From assembly GCA_001770015.1 (NCBI GenBank), contig MEQB01000026.1, positions 1 through 64,000 on the forward strand: a stretch of DNA of 64,000 bases, read 5' to 3'. A program made the translations under genes and the position numbers. The stretch's first letter is position 1, and each line of letters starts with the position of its first letter. The notes under the pieces were generated by a model. It ran no database searches. It was not told where the DNA came from and saw nothing but the letters and a program-made list of their open reading frames with translations. This document shows positions 1 through 8,658 of the stretch, piece after piece. Origin of the DNA: Bdellovibrionales bacterium RIFOXYC1_FULL_37_79. GTDB taxonomy: Bacteria > Bdellovibrionota > Bacteriovoracia > Bacteriovoracales > Bacteriovoracaceae.

Positions 1-1
1 T

Positions 2-90
2 GCCCGGGTGGTGAAACGGTAGACACAAGGGATTTAAAATCCCTCGGCCTTAAACGGGCCGTACGAGTTCAAGTCTCGTCCTGGGCACCA
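2..90 (+). tRNA. tRNA-Leu (UAA)
   Basis: The 89-nt segment folds as a class II tRNA. A seven-base-pair acceptor stem pairs positions 2-8 with 80-86 (one G-U pair). The anticodon arm AGGGA/TCCCT carries the loop TTTAAAA, giving anticodon UAA. A long variable arm follows, then a T arm with the GTTCAAGTC loop, and CCA is encoded at 88-90. The long variable arm together with UAA identifies leucine. The strand is opposite to the nqr operon that follows. Confidence 0.96.
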
Positions 91-149
91 ACTACCTGTT
101 TATTATCCGCTAGATTTTCATACTTTGTAAACTGCTGGTTTAATAAATC

Positions 150-344
150 TTAGTGTTCATGTTTCCCACAACAATTATGTTTTGCCGGCTTTTCATCTTG
201 ATGAGCACACTCACATTTATGTCCCATCATCTCACCGGCCTGTTTACAGGAAGGTTTATGCTGTCTCTTTTTAAAAATCATACTAAGCGATATGGCCAAA
301 ATAAAAAAAGCAAAAACAATGATAACCGGAATTATTATTTTCAT
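150..344 (-). CDS. nqrM: NqrM, Na+-NQR maturation protein (DUF539-like)
   Basis: This is a 64-aa protein with one N-terminal membrane helix (residues 2-24) followed by a short Cys/His-rich tail. The segment after the helix, MIFKKRQHKPSC then CKQAGEMMGHKCEC, resembles NqrM proteins, whose four cysteines are thought to deliver iron to the NqrD/NqrE membrane centre. I chose the start at 344, 11 nt after the nqrF stop and behind a GGGTGG ribosome-binding site; an upstream in-frame start would lie inside nqrF. It is the last gene of the nqr operon. NqrM usually follows apbE, but here it follows nqrF directly. The histidine-rich end (KHEH) is a local embellishment. Confidence 0.82.
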   Translation of the reverse strand: MKIIIPVIIVFAFFILAISLSMIFKKRQHKPSCKQAGEMMGHKCECAHQDEKPAKHNCCGKHEH

Positions 345-354
345 CACACCACCC

Positions 355-1572
355 TTATCCACCGAAATCATCAAACATGATATCTTCTGGTTCCACACCT
401 TGCTCTATCAACATATCCGTCACACTTTTATTCATCATGGGTGGACCACACAGATAATACTCACAATCTTCCGGGGCCTTATGTTTTATAATATATTCAT
501 CTCTCAGTACGTTATGAATAAAACCCTTATAACCGCTCCAATTATCTTCAGGCAGCGGCTCACTTAAGGCAGTATACCAGACAAAATTGGGATTTTGTTG
601 TGCCAGTTCATCAAACTCCTCAGTGTAAAACATTTCCCGTTTGCTTCTGGCCCCATACCAAAAACTCATTTTGCGCTTGGTTTTAATGCGTTTTAATTGA
701 TCATAAATATGAGATCTCATGGGGGCCATCCCAGCTCCTCCACCAATAAAAACCATTTCCTTATCAGTGTCTCTCGCAAAAAACTCGCCAAAGGGGCCAA
801 AAATAGTCACTTCGTCCCCGGGTTTTAAACCAAAGATATAGGAGGACATTATCCCGGGCGGAAAAGCAGTTTTTGGCGGTGGCGTGGCAATCCTTACATT
901 TAATATGATAATAGATTTTTCTTCGGGATAACTGGCCATGGAATAGGCCCTAACTACTTTTTCTTTGGCAACTGATTTATATTGCCAGAGATTCCACTTG
1001 TCCCAATCGTCTCGATATTCTTTTTCGATATCAAAGTCGGAGTATTTGACTTCGTGAGGGGGACACTCGATTTGGATATAGCCACCGGCACGGAAAGGTA
1101 CACTTTCCCCTGCAGGTATTTCAAGAATAAGCTCTTTGATAAAGGTCGCCACATTCTTGTTCGACCTGACTTTGCATTTCCACATTTTGACACCGAAAAC
1201 CTCCTCGGGTACGACTACTTCCATGTTTCCCTTCACCGGGACTTGGCATGACAGCCTATATTTTGCTTTGATTTCTCTTCGGGATAATTGTCCTTCTTCC
1301 GTCGGCAAAACCTCTCCACCGCCACTATTAATAACGACCTTGCACTGGCCACAACTGCCTCCCCCGCCACAAGCTGAAGCGACAAAAAGTTTTTCTTGGG
1401 CCAGGGCATTCATGAGTTTCCCCCCAACGGGTATTTCCAGATTCTTCTCATGATTAACATTGATTTTAATATATCCTTCTGAAACCAGTTTACTTTTTGC
1501 AAATAAAATCAGCAGTACTAAAAAAAGCACCACCAAGGTGAACATCAAGACGCCTACTATTATAATCATCAT
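355..1572 (-). CDS. nqrF: Na+-translocating NADH:quinone reductase subunit F
   Basis: NqrF is the NADH-oxidising entry point of the sodium pump. The 405-aa protein has one N-terminal membrane helix (about 1-25). A plant-type 2Fe-2S domain follows with CxxxxGGSCGQC and a fourth cysteine at SCQVPV. Next is an FAD-binding barrel with the RAYSMAS motif, and then an NAD-binding lobe with [12 protein letters not shown] and a terminal YYLCGPP. The length matches the family (about 405-410 aa). It lies 17 nt downstream of nqrE and ends 11 nt before nqrM in the same operon. No key residue appears to be missing. Confidence 0.97.
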   Translation of the reverse strand: MMIIIVGVLMFTLVVLFLVLLILFAKSKLVSEGYIKINVNHEKNLEIPVGGKLMNALAQEKLFVASACGGGGSCGQCKVVINSGGGEVLPTEEGQLSRREIKAKYRLSCQVPVKGNMEVVVPEEVFGVKMWKCKVRSNKNVATFIKELILEIPAGESVPFRAGGYIQIECPPHEVKYSDFDIEKEYRDDWDKWNLWQYKSVAKEKVVRAYSMASYPEEKSIIILNVRIATPPPKTAFPPGIMSSYIFGLKPGDEVTIFGPFGEFFARDTDKEMVFIGGGAGMAPMRSHIYDQLKRIKTKRKMSFWYGARSKREMFYTEEFDELAQQNPNFVWYTALSEPLPEDNWSGYKGFIHNVLRDEYIIKHKAPEDCEYYLCGPPMMNKSVTDMLIEQGVEPEDIMFDDFGG

Positions 1573-1589
1573 CTGATCTACCCCTTCTC

Positions 1590-2201
1590 CTATAACTGAA
1601 TACCCGAAAAAGCTAAAAAGCCAATGGCCATTAACCCCACGGTGATAAAGGTAATCCCAAGTCCTCTAAGTCCTGCTGGAACATTACTATATTTTAATTT
1701 TTCTCTAATTCCTGCCATGGCAGTTATGGCCAATGCCCAACCAAATCCCGAACCCACTCCATACGTTACACTTTCCATAAAAGTGTAATCCCGTTCCACC
1801 ATAAAAAGAGTTCCTCCTAAAATAGCACAATTAACCGTAATCAACGGTAAAAAAATTCCAAGCGCATTATAGAGAGCGGGGACATATTTATCTAAAAACA
1901 TCTCCAGCACCTGCACCAGGGCCGCAATCACCCCAATATAACTAATTAGTCCCAAAAAAGTTAAATCCATGCCCGAAATACCCATCCACGCCAACGCATC
2001 CTCTTTAAGCAGATGATTTAAAATAATATTATTGGCAGGAACCGTAATGGCCTGGACCACCATGACGGCGATACCAAGTCCCAAAGCTGTTTTGACTTTT
2101 TTGGAAACTGCAATAAATGTACACATGCCCAGAAAAAAGCTAATGGCCAGATTTTCAATAAAAATAGATTTTGTAAGTATGCTTAAGTAATGTTCCAACA
2201 T
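1590..2201 (-). CDS. nqrE: Na+-NQR subunit E
   Basis: This 203-aa integral membrane protein has about six hydrophobic helices and belongs to the NqrDE/RnfAE family. It carries the typical [12 protein letters not shown] and TVNCAILGG segments; the conserved cysteines in these helices hold the membrane-embedded iron centre together with NqrD. The gene begins 2 nt after the nqrD stop and is followed by nqrF after 17 nt, so it is translated as part of nqrABCDEF. Size and motif content are normal. Confidence 0.96.
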   Translation of the reverse strand: MLEHYLSILTKSIFIENLAISFFLGMCTFIAVSKKVKTALGLGIAVMVVQAITVPANNIILNHLLKEDALAWMGISGMDLTFLGLISYIGVIAALVQVLEMFLDKYVPALYNALGIFLPLITVNCAILGGTLFMVERDYTFMESVTYGVGSGFGWALAITAMAGIREKLKYSNVPAGLRGLGITFITVGLMAIGFLAFSGIQL

Positions 2202-2203
2202 TT

Positions 2204-2821
2204 TTATTTCTCCTCAACCTGGTCTTTTTTAAAAGTCCGAATCACCCAAATCATCAGACCAATTAGAAAAAAGGCGCTCGGAGCAAGCAGCATTAAGCCG
2301 TTTCCCTGATACCATCCTCCCTCATTGGTTAATTTAAAAATAGTAAAACCCAGAATTTTTCCATTACCAAATAATTCGCGAAAGATTGCCACGGTTATAA
2401 GAATAAAACTGTAACCGAGTCCATTTCCAATACCATCCATAAAACTGGCGACCGGCCCATTTTTCATGGCATAACCTTCGGTTCTACCCATGACAATACA
2501 ATTAGTGATAATAAGTCCCACATAAACAGACAGACTTTTGGATACATTATAAAAGTAAGCCTTAAGAATCTGATCAGTCACAATCACCATGGAGGCTATA
2601 ACCGTCATTTGCACAATAATTCGTATGGAAGAAGGAATATGATTCCTAATAATACTCACCGACAAACTGGAGAAGGCAGTGACTAGGGTAACTGCCACAC
2701 TCATCACCAGTGTGGTTTCCATTTTGGTGGTCACGGCCAAAGCCGAACAAATGCCAAGCACTTGAAGAGCAATCGGATTGTTGTTAAAAATCGGATCAAA
2801 TAATGTTTTTTTGATACTCAT
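2204..2821 (-). CDS. nqrD: Na+-NQR subunit D
   Basis: This 205-aa polytopic membrane subunit is homologous to NqrE and RnfE. Family landmarks visible in the translation include [18 protein letters not shown] near the N terminus and [15 protein letters not shown] in the middle; each has the conserved cysteine used for the iron centre shared with NqrE. The C-terminal tail is charged (KKDQVEEK). The start overlaps the nqrC stop by 4 nt (ATGA type), which indicates translational coupling. Confidence 0.96.
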   Translation of the reverse strand: MSIKKTLFDPIFNNNPIALQVLGICSALAVTTKMETTLVMSVAVTLVTAFSSLSVSIIRNHIPSSIRIIVQMTVIASMVIVTDQILKAYFYNVSKSLSVYVGLIITNCIVMGRTEGYAMKNGPVASFMDGIGNGLGYSFILITVAIFRELFGNGKILGFTIFKLTNEGGWYQGNGLMLLAPSAFFLIGLMIWVIRTFKKDQVEEK

Positions 2822-3600
2822 TTTATATCCCCTCTGCTCTTTATATTTTGTAAAAACTTTAAAAAACCATCATGGCCTAACCAGTAATGGAGTAAGTTTT
2901 CCACTCCGTTACTAGTAAGAGTGGCCCCGGAAAGTCCATCAACTTGAAAATCCTTATGCGGATTATTCGTCACCTTGCCTTTTACAATATCAATCTTGGT
3001 ATGAAACTGATCATCATAGACGTTTTTACCTGGCCATATTTTTTGCCAATTGGGATTGTCCACTTCCCCTCCCAATCCGGGGGTTTCTCCATGTTCAAAA
3101 AATTGAAACCCTTTAACTGTCTTAAGATCTGGGGCCAAAGATAAAAAGCCAAACATGGTGGACCATAATCCCTTACCATAAACTGGTAAAACAATTTGGG
3201 TGGTCACTCCATTTTCTTTTACAAAATAGACACTGGAAAATTTTGACCTAAATTTAATATTGGCAACGTCGTTAGAGGTGGCAATCGCAATGTTTTCCTT
3301 GGGATCTTTTCTGGATTTTTTTAGATCATATTTTTGGGGATCAACGTCGCTGGTGAAATCACCTTTTTCGAGGTCAATCATCCTCATTTCAATTTTCTTA
3401 TAAGCTTCCACAATATCATCTTTCGTAGCAGTAGCATCAATCAGCCTGGTGGCCATGAGTAAATTTCTTTTCACATCCAAGGCTTTATTTTCTTCCTGTT
3501 GTTTATTCAACATAACCACCGAAACAGAAACTAAAATGGAGCATACCAAACAAAGCAGCAGGGATACCAAGAGGGTTTTTTGTATGCTGTTGTTTAACAT
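2818..3600 (-). CDS. nqrC: Na+-NQR subunit C (covalent FMN)
   Basis: NqrC carries a threonine-bound FMN on the periplasmic side and passes electrons through the pump. The 260-aa protein has one N-terminal membrane anchor (about 6-30) and the flavinylation motif [10 protein letters not shown] near the C terminus; the threonine after SGA is the expected FMN attachment site. I place the start at 3600, where AAGGAG lies 6 nt upstream, so the gene overlaps the end of nqrB by 7 nt; a start 39 nt further upstream is open but lacks that spacing. FMN transfer needs ApbE, which is not encoded in this window. Confidence 0.95.
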   Translation of the reverse strand: MLNNSIQKTLLVSLLLCLVCSILVSVSVVMLNKQQEENKALDVKRNLLMATRLIDATATKDDIVEAYKKIEMRMIDLEKGDFTSDVDPQKYDLKKSRKDPKENIAIATSNDVANIKFRSKFSSVYFVKENGVTTQIVLPVYGKGLWSTMFGFLSLAPDLKTVKGFQFFEHGETPGLGGEVDNPNWQKIWPGKNVYDDQFHTKIDIVKGKVTNNPHKDFQVDGLSGATLTSNGVENLLHYWLGHDGFLKFLQNIKSRGDIK

Positions 3601-4787
3601 CTTTTTCTCCTTCGTTTGATATTTGCAGTCATAACGCAATAATCAATGAGCGGGGCAAACACATTGCCAAACAAGATAGCCAGCATCATTCCTTCAGGAT
3701 AAGCCGGATTGACTACCCTGATTAATATCACCATTACCCCGATTAAAAGCCCATAGAAATACTGGCCGATCAGGGTCTGCGCCCCGGTCACCGGATCTGT
3801 GGCCATAAACATGCAACCAAACATAAATCCACCATAGACTAGGTGATAGTGAGCGGGCATGCTAAACATATGGTTAGTGGTACTACCAATAAAGTTAAAC
3901 CATAAACTGGTACCCACTGCACCTAAAATACAACTTAAAATAATTCGGTGGGATCCAATTCTGGTTATAATCAAAAAAAGCCCTCCCACAATACATGCCA
4001 GCGCAGAAGTTTCCCCGATCGCACCTGGTATTTTGCCAACGAATGCATCCATAAAGGAGTACACACTGTTTCCACTGGCAGCAAACTGACTAAGGGCCGT
4101 AGCACCGGTATGTCCATCTACCGCTATCCAAACCAGATCCCCTGATATTTCAGCGGGGTAAGCAAAAAATAAAAAGGCCCGAGCCGCAAGTGCTGGATTT
4201 AGAAAATTCATTCCAGTTCCACCAAAAACTTCTTTGGCGATAACAACACCAAAGCTAATCCCCAGGGCCACCTGCCAAAGCGGAATGGTAGGTGGTAAAA
4301 TTAAAGCATACAAGGGTGCTGTTACAAAAAAACCTTCATTGACTTCTTCTTTCCTGATACTGGAAAAAAGCACTTCCCAAAATATGCCCACCACCATGGT
4401 AACCGCATAAATTGGTATAAAATAGGTCGCCCCATGCAGAAAACAAAATAATATATTTTGGGGATCAGCAGTGATATTAAAATAACTGAGCAGTGCACCT
4501 CTGATCCCAGGAATCGCATGCACACCGTTTGCGCTTAAAACCAGATTACTTTGATACCCTACATTGTATAATCCAAACAGGATACAAGGTAACAAAGAAA
4601 TCATCACAAACGTCATCATCCTCTTTAGATCAATCCCATCTCGGACATGCACACTGCCTCTGGTGGCCTTTCCAGGAGTCATAAAAAAAGTATCGGCTGC
4701 TTCCCATAAATAATATAGCTTATGAAGCTTTGCCCCTTTTTTAAAATAGACAGACCCTTTCTCCAGCAGTTTTTCTATCAACTTCAT
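3594..4787 (-). CDS. nqrB: Na+-NQR subunit B (covalent FMN, quinone site)
   Basis: This 397-aa polytopic membrane protein of the NqrB/RnfD family forms the quinone-reducing and Na+-conducting core. The amphipathic N-terminal segment, the GTGMNFLNPALAARAF segment and the flavinylation motif DGHTGATALS, whose threonine should bind FMN, are all visible. The C terminus is basic (KRRRKRC). It starts 3 nt after nqrA and overlaps nqrC by 7 nt. Length is slightly short of the roughly 410-aa norm but covers the family's features. Confidence 0.96.
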   Translation of the reverse strand: MKLIEKLLEKGSVYFKKGAKLHKLYYLWEAADTFFMTPGKATRGSVHVRDGIDLKRMMTFVMISLLPCILFGLYNVGYQSNLVLSANGVHAIPGIRGALLSYFNITADPQNILFCFLHGATYFIPIYAVTMVVGIFWEVLFSSIRKEEVNEGFFVTAPLYALILPPTIPLWQVALGISFGVVIAKEVFGGTGMNFLNPALAARAFLFFAYPAEISGDLVWIAVDGHTGATALSQFAASGNSVYSFMDAFVGKIPGAIGETSALACIVGGLFLIITRIGSHRIILSCILGAVGTSLWFNFIGSTTNHMFSMPAHYHLVYGGFMFGCMFMATDPVTGAQTLIGQYFYGLLIGVMVILIRVVNPAYPEGMMLAILFGNVFAPLIDYCVMTANIKRRRKRC

Positions 4788-4790
4788 AAA

Positions 4791-6125
4791 TTATCCTTCT
4801 TTTTCAATCAAATCGAGGAGCTCTCTTAGGTTTTTTCCAAAATCAGATTTACTGGGACACACATAGGTACACAAGGCCAGATCCTCCTCTGACAACTCCA
4901 GACAACCAAGGTTGATAGAATCCTCAATTTCTTTTGCCATAATACTTTTTAAAAGATTGGTGGCCAGAAAATCGCCCGGCAAAACTTTTTCGTAAGATCC
5001 CACCGGAACGATATTCCGGTGTTGGCCGTTGATACTCGTATTAAGCGCCAAATGCTTTTTCAATAACCACTTGGATAAAAAAACATTAGTAACCGAGAAT
5101 TTATGTAGGCCTGGCATGGCCCATCCAAACAATTCCCTTTTATTCCCCTCAGCTAGCAAGGTTATCTGATGATGAAATCTCCCCAAATAAGCTTTTTCTT
5201 TAAAATATCCTGTACCATTTAAAACGGAACCCGAAACGACCCTCGTTTCGGAGGGACTTTTTACTTCACCACTTAGCAGATCATCGATAGATGCTCCCAG
5301 TCTGGTTTTGATGATTCTGGGATTTAGAGCATGTGGACCTGACAATGCAACATATCGGGTAGTCCACAGTTTTCCTTCAGAAAATAATTTGGATATGGCA
5401 ATCACATCCTGATAATCAATATGCCACACCGTTTTATTTTCCGAAACTGGATCGAGATAATGAATATGCGTTCCGGGATTTCCTGCCGGATGAGGACCTG
5501 AAAACTCCTTAACCAAAACCTGCGGATCTTGGCCTTTAATAAAAGAATTTTTTTTCACACAAACATAGACCTTACCACCGGTCAGTTTGGTTAAAACACC
5601 AATTCCCTCATAAAAATTTTTTTCATATTTTTTAATAATAATTTCCGGATCAAAACTTAAGGGATTGGTATCCATGGCCTTGACAAAAATTGAAGCCGGT
5701 GAAGTCCCAATATAGGGAGTTTTATCATAGGGCCTGGTTCTCAAAGCAGTCCATAATCCCGAGTCAACCAGCCCTTTTCTAATTTCCTCAGCGGATTGAG
5801 AAAGGCCTGTTTTAAAAGCAACGCTTTTTTCTTCGCTTGCTAACTTAATTAAAAGGGATTCAAATTTTCTTTTTTCCCCCCGATTAATGTTGATAATTTC
5901 ACCAGCTCCGGGAGCAGTGATAAAAACACCCGGACGTTTTTTATCTTCAAAAAGTTTTTGTCCTACCTCCACCCGACTTCCCACTTCCACCAACATTTGG
6001 GGTCTCATCCCCTTATAATCATCGCCCATAACCGCTAAACGGGTTGATCTTTTCGATTCATCAATCAAGTTCACAGGATTTCCCGCCATGGGTAAATTCA
6101 ATCCATTTTTAATTGTAATCATCAC
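4791..6125 (-). CDS. nqrA: Na+-NQR subunit A
   Basis: NqrA is the peripheral cytoplasmic subunit that opens the nqr operon. The 444-aa sequence begins with the family signature IKNGLNLPMAGNP. It contains the biotinyl-lipoyl-like segment around EVGSRVEVGQKLFEDKK, the HPAGNPGTHIHYLDPV motif, and a C-terminal region with CTYVCPSKSDFG. Length matches the usual 445 aa. The next gene starts 3 nt downstream. Upstream, about 130 nt separate it from the symporter gene, including that gene's rho-independent terminator, so nqr probably has its own promoter between 6126 and 6192. Confidence 0.96.
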   Translation of the reverse strand: MMITIKNGLNLPMAGNPVNLIDESKRSTRLAVMGDDYKGMRPQMLVEVGSRVEVGQKLFEDKKRPGVFITAPGAGEIININRGEKRKFESLLIKLASEEKSVAFKTGLSQSAEEIRKGLVDSGLWTALRTRPYDKTPYIGTSPASIFVKAMDTNPLSFDPEIIIKKYEKNFYEGIGVLTKLTGGKVYVCVKKNSFIKGQDPQVLVKEFSGPHPAGNPGTHIHYLDPVSENKTVWHIDYQDVIAISKLFSEGKLWTTRYVALSGPHALNPRIIKTRLGASIDDLLSGEVKSPSETRVVSGSVLNGTGYFKEKAYLGRFHHQITLLAEGNKRELFGWAMPGLHKFSVTNVFLSKWLLKKHLALNTSINGQHRNIVPVGSYEKVLPGDFLATNLLKSIMAKEIEDSINLGCLELSEEDLALCTYVCPSKSDFGKNLRELLDLIEKEG

Positions 6126-6192
6126 AATATCCTACGCTAATTCATTGTTTTACTTAAGGTCCATTAAAAGTATCACAACCGTTTTAGGAATT

Positions 6193-6222
6193 CAAAAAAA
6201 ATGGCCTCGGATTCCCGAGGCC
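6193..6222 (-). terminator. Rho-independent terminator of symporter unit 1
   Basis: On the minus strand an 8-bp perfect GC-rich stem (GGCCTCGG/CCGAGGCC) with a GAAT loop is followed by A and a run of eight T. It lies about 37 nt past the symporter stop and separates it from nqrA. An almost identical copy ends the second symporter unit. Confidence 0.93.
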
Positions 6223-6258
6223 TAACCTTTTAAAAATTTGTTAAATGTTTATGATATA

Positions 6259-8181
6259 TTAAAATATCTTCTCAATCTTAAGCTTTTTTCCGTCAAGAAA
6301 CAAGCCATTTTCCCAAGTCTTCTTACTCATCATGATGATATCATCGGCTTTATGGTGAGCATTCGCCGCTTTGGTGTGAAGTGATCTAAGGCCTCCCAAC
6401 CACCAACGTTGGTCTTCCACATAGATCATATCATCGGCCTGGGCTTTTAAGGCATGCATCACCGTATTTGACACACTGATTACATCATCTTTCAATGAAT
6501 CGTTAAATTCCACTGCCATTTTTCCAACTTTTTTACCAAGAACCTCATTTAACCTGTCTGAGCCTTTATAAATTTTCTTGGCATCTTCCAAAGTACAGAT
6601 GGTAAGCCCTTTGGTTTTTTCATCACTTTCTCGAGCAGTGACCAACGTAACAATAATACCCACCAGCGCAGTAATAATCATCCCAAACAAGGCCCTCATA
6701 TAAATGTATTTTTTAGAAAGCAGTCCGGCCCCTAAAACAAAGTTTGCAATGGGATCAATCAAAAGGTCCGTCAAGGCAGGTGAAAACTCCGTCGCAAAGG
6801 TTAATACCGCCCCAAAAACCATTGAAACACAGGCCGCTTTCGTATTAAATCTACGCCAGAAAGCTCCCAGAAAAATGGTAGTGACCAGTGCGGGGATAAT
6901 TAACATGATTCCCTTGTAATGAATGGCCATGAGTGATCCTTTCATACCAATAAAACTAAAAGATAGAAATAATCCACCAAGGGCAATCAGCGCCGACATC
7001 CACCTAGCCGCAATTAAATAATGTCTTTCAGTGGCCCCTTTTTTAATTAAAGGTTTATAAATGTCATAAATACCAATCGCCGCACAAGCATTGATGAGTG
7101 TATCTACGGTACTCATTAAAGCAGCCGATAGTGCTGCCACTACAAAACCAAAAACCAAGGCATTTTGTTTCAAGCACTCCCATGCCACAATTAAAAACGT
7201 ATGGTAGTAATTTTCAATATGAATAGCATTTATCCCTTCAAGCATGCCTCCCATTGCGGCCTGTTTAATGACCAGTGATTTAGCAATCCAGCCCACGGCC
7301 CCCACGATGATAGCAGAAAAAGGTAAGGTAAACAGAACGTTAAAAATGCAGGCCTTTCTGCCTTCATTCACTGATTTTAAGGCCAGGTAGCGCATAATAA
7401 AACCCTGATTCATAAAGGTGAAAGCGATGGAACCAGCAAGCGCTTCTCCCCAGAATAATTCAGCGGTATTAAATTGATAATCGTTAAATAAATGAACAAA
7501 GGGAAGTCTATGGGTTACCGGAAGCCAGGCCCACCATTCGCCTATTCCACCTAAAGCGACTAGGCCTGCGATGATAGCGATTCCACCCGCAATATAGAGC
7601 ATAATTCCCTGGGCCAGATCCGTAAAAATAACGGCAGTCTGTCCTCCAAAAGTTACATACCCTCCCAGGACCAAGGTCACCAGTGGAATTGACCAGTACA
7701 TAGAAATACCAAGAAGTCCCTGTAAGGCCACTCCCATGGTAAAAAGATTATAACCAATATAAAAGAGCATATAGGCCAGGATAATAACTAAGGCAATGTA
7801 TCTGGCCGTATCATTAAACCTTCTGGCAAAATATTCCGGAATCGATTTGACTCTGGAAAAATAAATAATCGGCAGCCAGCCAAACATAAAAAAAGGAATA
7901 ATGAACCAGTCATTGGTGTAAGTCATCGCTGAACTTAGTCCGGTTTCCATCCCTTGCTGGGAATATTTTAAATAGGAGTATGATCCGATCCCGGTCGCAA
8001 TCATAGAGGCAGCGCCTAACCACCAAGCAAAACGCTGGCCTGAATAAAAGAAATCATTAACGTCTTTGGAAAACTTAGTAAAAAATCCACCAAACCAGGC
8101 TATTAATATAAAATAGACCACTAAAACTGCGGCAACCGTAATCAGAGCAGACGTAGATAAGTTTAATCCCTGAACTTCCAT
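6259..8181 (-). CDS. Sodium:solute symporter (SSS family), copy 1
   Basis: This 640-aa membrane protein belongs to the sodium:solute symporter family (PF00474-like). Visible landmarks are the VNDFFYSGQRFAWWLGAASM segment near residue 40, the GGYVTFGGQTAVIFTDLAQG segment and about 13-14 hydrophobic helices. A soluble C-terminal extension of about 100 residues (from SDEKTKGL to the end) is not part of the core transporter. It starts 8 nt after a small membrane protein and ends in a strong terminator. The substrate cannot be read from sequence. It is a close paralogue of the gene at 8659-10587, with near-identity through long stretches. The neighbouring Na+-NQR would supply its driving gradient (inference). 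Confidence 0.9.
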   Translation of the reverse strand: MEVQGLNLSTSALITVAAVLVVYFILIAWFGGFFTKFSKDVNDFFYSGQRFAWWLGAASMIATGIGSYSYLKYSQQGMETGLSSAMTYTNDWFIIPFFMFGWLPIIYFSRVKSIPEYFARRFNDTARYIALVIILAYMLFYIGYNLFTMGVALQGLLGISMYWSIPLVTLVLGGYVTFGGQTAVIFTDLAQGIMLYIAGGIAIIAGLVALGGIGEWWAWLPVTHRLPFVHLFNDYQFNTAELFWGEALAGSIAFTFMNQGFIMRYLALKSVNEGRKACIFNVLFTLPFSAIIVGAVGWIAKSLVIKQAAMGGMLEGINAIHIENYYHTFLIVAWECLKQNALVFGFVVAALSAALMSTVDTLINACAAIGIYDIYKPLIKKGATERHYLIAARWMSALIALGGLFLSFSFIGMKGSLMAIHYKGIMLIIPALVTTIFLGAFWRRFNTKAACVSMVFGAVLTFATEFSPALTDLLIDPIANFVLGAGLLSKKYIYMRALFGMIITALVGIIVTLVTARESDEKTKGLTICTLEDAKKIYKGSDRLNEVLGKKVGKMAVEFNDSLKDDVISVSNTVMHALKAQADDMIYVEDQRWWLGGLRSLHTKAANAHHKADDIIMMSKKTWENGLFLDGKKLKIEKIF

Positions 8182-8189
8182 TTTTCCCC

Positions 8190-8510
8190 CTATCCTTTTA
8201 CTGGAGTGTTAAGCGCTAAGTGGATCCATATCGCATGACCACCAGCAAAAATTAAAAAACCACCGATTAGCCATGCCAACCAAATGGTTTCACTACCTCT
8301 TCCCATTTTTAAGGCCTTGGTTTTAAAAATAAGAAGCATGCCAATCAAAAAAGTTAACAACCCAAAACCATATTGATAACAATAGCTTGCCCAAGGATCA
8401 CTGGCGTCAAAATAGTTTAAAATTAATCTTGGAAAAACGTAGGTGAATAACAAAACACAGATCATAAGTACCGGAACAAGGACTTTGTTTTTACAGTCAC
8501 ATTTTTCCAT
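8190..8510 (-). CDS. Small 3-TM membrane protein paired with symporter, copy 1
   Basis: This 106-aa protein has three predicted membrane helices (about 10-30, 42-62 and 74-98) and a short cytoplasmic-looking N terminus with a CDCKNK motif. The loop FDASDPWASY and the end HLALNTPVKG are conserved in the paralogue at 10596-10916. The gene stops 8 nt before the symporter, so the two are cotranscribed and perhaps form a complex, as other SSS transporters do with small subunits. It does not match the DUF4212 small-subunit pattern I know, so no family name is given. Confidence 0.8.
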   Translation of the reverse strand: MEKCDCKNKVLVPVLMICVLLFTYVFPRLILNYFDASDPWASYCYQYGFGLLTFLIGMLLIFKTKALKMGRGSETIWLAWLIGGFLIFAGGHAIWIHLALNTPVKG

Positions 8511-8591
8511 GCAGGCTCCTTGGTTTAATGGTTTCGGGTATCTTTAAGGAAACGGCCTTTATTGTCAAGCATAACCGGACATTGATGGTCT

Positions 8592-8622
8592 TAAAAAAAA
8601 ATGGCCCCGGATTCCCGAGGCC
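8592..8622 (-). terminator. Rho-independent terminator of symporter unit 2
   Basis: On the minus strand GGCCTCGG-GAAT-CCGGGGCC pairs over 8 bp with one T-G wobble and is followed by a T run (8593-8601). It matches the terminator at 6193-6222 except for one base, and the flanking CTAACCTTTTAAAAATTTG is also shared. The duplication therefore included the 3' untranslated region. Confidence 0.92.
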
Positions 8623-8658
8623 TAACCTTTTAAAAATTTGTTAAATATTTATAAGATA

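Noticed and set aside
8190-8510. DUF4212-type symporter small subunit
   Set aside because: The helix number and the conserved loop do not fit the DUF4212 pattern that I know.
6193-8622. Matching GGCCTCGG hairpins as mobile repeats
   Set aside because: Both are 3' terminators of duplicated units with T runs, explained by the tandem duplication.
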